Assembly: GCA_016714005.1 (NCBI GenBank)
Contig: JADJOA010000008.1
Location: 182,855 to 246,854, forward strand
Source of the DNA: Bacteroidota bacterium
Lineage (GTDB): Bacteria > Bacteroidota > Bacteroidia > AKYH767-A > OLB10
DNA: 64,000 bases
Direction of reading: 5' to 3'
Part shown: positions 61,591 to 64,000 of the stretch, one piece after another
Layout of the letters: each line of letters opens with the position of its first letter
How positions within the stretch are numbered: the stretch's first letter is position 1
Notes under the pieces: model-generated
Database searches by the model: none
Seen by the model: only the letters and a program-made list of their open reading frames with translations
Told to the model about the DNA's origin: nothing
Position numbers and translations under genes: made by a program

Positions 61591-62107
61591 GTTTTGAATA
61601 GTTAAAAGGGGTTGAAGTGTTAAGATGTAACCTACTTTTATTGGTGGTAATCGTTACTTGTTAAATAATTGCAATACAATCAAAATGAGGTCTTGTGAAA
61701 ATAGTTTCAGTGATGTGTGTATACGGTGAGAAGGAATACAGTTTTACACATTGGGGTGTTAAAATTGGGCTGCAAAAATAGAGTGAGTGGCGGGAGGTGG
61801 AAATTTTCGGGTGTGTATTTTTTAACAAAAAGGGGTGGTTGGGTTGTTAGGAAATTAATGCCGTGAACAACTTGGTGCTAATGACGTTATTCAAATTAAG
61901 AAGAATACAGAGGCAGAGGCAGTATTGAAATGTGATACTAATGGCATTAATTAGGATTGGGGGATCAGCTTAAAGGTATGTATTTAGATGCTGCAACTGC
62001 TTGAAATCATGAAAGATTGTGTTACTGCTGATTTTGCAAGTGGTTGACATTACAAAAAAAGAATTTGAGCCTTGTTTGGTAAGGTGTAATTCAAAAAAAA
62101 TTAGTTA
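61591..62107. other. Gene-free stretch upstream of parE
   Basis: I find no coding sequence or RNA gene in these 517 bases. On the minus strand TATTTTTG (61780-61773) fits the TAnnTTTG -7 box and could start the parE transcript about 180 bases upstream of its ATG. The stretch also holds the 3' end of the transcript from the toroid-fold gene. No strong hairpin was seen there. Confidence 0.4.
61773..61780 (-). promoter_or_regulatory. Putative -7 promoter box for parE
   Basis: Read on the minus strand, this is TATTTTTG, fitting TAnnTTTG. A matching -33 element was not evident. Confidence 0.3.
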
Positions 62108-63279
62108 TCACGTAGACTTTAGCTGTGCTTGGTTCTGATATATCAGGTAGCTTAACCCTGCAAACATCCATGCATTGCTCCAGCGCATAAACGAAATTTT
62201 TTCGGTGTTAGCCGCATACTTTCTAAAGTAAAAGCAGCCGCCTGCATCTTGCATGTTTGCAGCCATATAAGCCGCCACTTTTTCTGCCAAAGTAAGTTGG
62301 TTAAAGCGGGCAAGCGTTAAAAGAGATTGACCTGCGGCAGTGCAATCTATTGGAAAAGTTTTTTGATCGTAAAATTTGGGTGCGCCATCGGCTTCAAAAA
62401 AGTTTGAAGTGTAATAATCAACCGCTTTTTTTAAATGAGGTTTAAAAGCATCATCGGCTGTGCATTTTAAGTATTCATCAAGGCAATCTATAACATAACC
62501 TGTGTGGTAATTGTCAACCCAACCTCCTACTTCGCTTTTAGAATATATCCATGCGCCCGATGCCTGCTGGTGTTTCATTACAAAAGCCACGGCTTTGCGG
62601 GCAGTGTCTTTTAATGTTTCATCATTAGTAACCGAATAAACCTGGGCCAGCAAACGTGCACCCTTCATGCTTGCATTAAAAACCACCTGCTTATCATTTG
62701 CCGAATAAGAAAAACATATATCGCCATCGGCATCAACAGTGCTGTTTAAATCATTAAGCACAAACTGCACAGCACTTTTGCACATTTCTAAAGCGCGCAT
62801 GTTGCCGGTTAAACTGTAACATTCAAATAAAGCATTAGTAATAATTCCGGTAGCAACTACGGTAGGTGCATACGCAGGAATTTTTGCATAGCGGGCTTCC
62901 CAGTCAAAATCATATCCCCAACACATTCCGCTAAAATTTTTTGATTGTACTTTTTCAAGCTCATCAATCAAAAAATTTATTTTACTGATATGATGCTTTG
63001 CATTTTGCGGTTCGGTTCTGGTTAAATAACTGTATGCCTGTACGCAAAGCCCTATTGTAACCGGGTTAAGTCTTTTTTTTATACACAGAATCGGCCTAAG
63101 ATTAAATGCAGAACGTTTAACAAGTTGCTGTGCATACAGCCTGATAATTTTGTTTGAGTTAAAAAAAGGAAGTTTGAATATTGGAGAGGTAAGCCCGTCA
63201 TAAGGATCGTAACCACGATATTCCTCCTTTTCAATATATCCAAGTAAACTACCAGGCTTTGCTTAATAATTGCATTCAT
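62108..63279 (-). CDS. Alpha/alpha-toroid protein, glycosidase-like, frameshifted
   Basis: This is a protein of about 390 residues that folds, by pattern, as an (alpha/alpha)6 toroid. The N-terminus in the corrected frame reads GYDPYDGLTSPIFKLPFFNS, after a shift near 63230 and before another near 63080. The main piece has MCWGYDFDWEARYAKIPAYA, TGIITNALFECYSLTGN, the YSKSEVGGWVDNYHTGYVID repeat and FPIDCTAAGQSLLTLAR. Homologues in polysaccharide loci are often named delta-aminolevulinic acid dehydratase, which looks wrong. It may be a polysaccharide-linked hydrolase or lyase-fold protein. It lies 7 bases downstream of bshA, so it is probably in the same operon. Confidence 0.65.
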
Positions 63280-63285
63280 ATACTA

Positions 63286-64000
63286 TCAGGCAATAACGTG
63301 TACAGTGTTATATACTTTTTGGTAATACTGTTCGTAAAGCGGAAGTATATTTTGAATATCAAACTCCTTTGCACGTGCAAGTGCGTTTTGTTTAAACTTT
63401 AAAAGTGTGGCGTCATCTTTTAAAATAGATATTGCATTTTTTGCCATGTCTTCTACATCGCCCACAGCACTCATGTATCCCGTTACACCCGGCACATTAA
63501 GTTCGGGCATGCCTCCGCTATTGGTAGAAATAACAGGCACCTGGCATGCCATTGCTTCTAATGCAGCCAAACCAAAGCTCTCGCTTTCGCTTGGCATTAA
63601 AAATAAATCGCATACCGATAAAATTTCTTCAACCATATCCTGCTTACCTAAAAAACGGACTTCATCGCACACTTCAATCTCTCTGCAAAGTTTTTCAATG
63701 CCTACACGCTCGGGTCCATCGCCAATCAATAAAAGTTTACTCGGAATTTCTTTACGTATAATATCAAAAGCATGCACCACATCCTGCACACGTTTTACTT
63801 TACGGAAGTTAGATGTGTGTACCAACAAACGTTCGCCAAAAGGGGTAATAGCTTTTTTAAAATGATCTTTTGGTTTTTTAGAAAAACGTTTCAGGTCAAT
63901 AAAGTTGGGTATTACTTCAATATCCTTGGTAACGCTAAAATGTGTGTAAGTTTCTTTCTTCAGCCATTCACTTACAGATGTTACGCCATCACTCTGGTTA
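63286..64000 (-). CDS. bshA: N-acetyl-alpha-D-glucosaminyl L-malate synthase BshA-like glycosyltransferase, N-terminus beyond window
   Basis: This is a GT4-family glycosyltransferase, the likely first enzyme of bacillithiol synthesis (UDP-GlcNAc + L-malate). The visible part starts SDGVTSVSEWLKKETYTHFS, then IEVIPNFIDLKRF, LVHTSNFRKVKRVQDVVHAF and KLLLIGDGPERVGIEKLCRE. It continues with the E-x7-E nucleotide-sugar motif PSESESFGLAALEAMACQ and ISTNSGGMPELNVPGVTGY. These blocks are specific to BshA rather than to a general GT4. About 140 N-terminal residues lie outside the window. The reading frame seen is intact. Confidence 0.88.
   Translation of the reverse strand, partial: NQSDGVTSVSEWLKKETYTHFSVTKDIEVIPNFIDLKRFSKKPKDHFKKAITPFGERLLVHTSNFRKVKRVQDVVHAFDIIRKEIPSKLLLIGDGPERVGIEKLCREIEVCDEVRFLGKQDMVEEILSVCDLFLMPSESESFGLAALEAMACQVPVISTNSGGMPELNVPGVTGYMSAVGDVEDMAKNAISILKDDATLLKFKQNALARAKEFDIQNILPLYEQYYQKVYNTVHVIA

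Overview
The window is a piece of chromosome from a member of the Bacteroidota, probably an uncultured environmental lineage near Chitinophagales/Sphingobacteriales. The evidence is an AT-rich base composition, several secreted proteins with Por/type IX secretion C-terminal sorting domains, SBBP-repeat and DUF4468-type proteins, a Wza/Wzc pair whose kinase ends in a Tyr-Gly tail, BshA (bacillithiol synthesis), the parE/parC arrangement, and TAnnTTTG promoter boxes close to start codons. I saw no rRNA, tRNA or CRISPR array.

Layout. 1-7.7 kb (mostly minus): hutI (partial), an alkyltransferase-like protein, a secreted hypothetical, yebC, a small lipoprotein, an M13 peptidase, an M20 dipeptidase and fabD. 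8-16.4 kb: a beta-barrel protein overlapping a DAO-family oxidoreductase (plus), lipoproteins and a secreted amidohydrolase (minus), then an mntR-mntH/UspA manganese operon (plus) with a DtxR-type operator. 16.4-25.1 kb (minus except an alpha/beta hydrolase): a methyltransferase, type IX cargo proteins, PBP1A, a stand-alone Cas6-like protein and a secreted protein of the so-called asparagine synthetase B family. 25.2-31.2 kb: paaA-paaB-paaC and a PaaY-like protein (minus) flanking wza-wzc (plus). 31.3-46.4 kb: lpdA, a beta-barrel protein, a leucine-rich-repeat protein, a membrane patatin, DUF1579, hutH, DUF4468, a LysM D,D-carboxypeptidase, ispD, queA and two secreted proteins. 46.4-48.1 kb: an IS110-family element. 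48.2-64 kb: an SBBP-repeat type IX cargo protein, ctlX, pckA, a GreA-like protein, small genes, a fatty-acid desaturase, parC, a membrane glycosyltransferase-like protein, parE, a toroid-fold protein and bshA (partial).

Two things dominate. First, more than half of the genes, including single-copy essential genes (parC, parE, queA, PBP1A), are split by single-base frameshifts. Many sit in A/T or G homopolymers, and mntH has a compensating -1/+1 pair. This is the signature of uncorrected indel sequencing error, not gene decay. I therefore annotate each locus as one gene and give the shift position. Second, the IS110 element has a structured upstream segment that looks like a bridge RNA. Four short guide matches, in the order target-left, target-right, donor-left, donor-right, agree on a CT core and place the element at 46447-48076. 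That is the most interesting candidate in the window.
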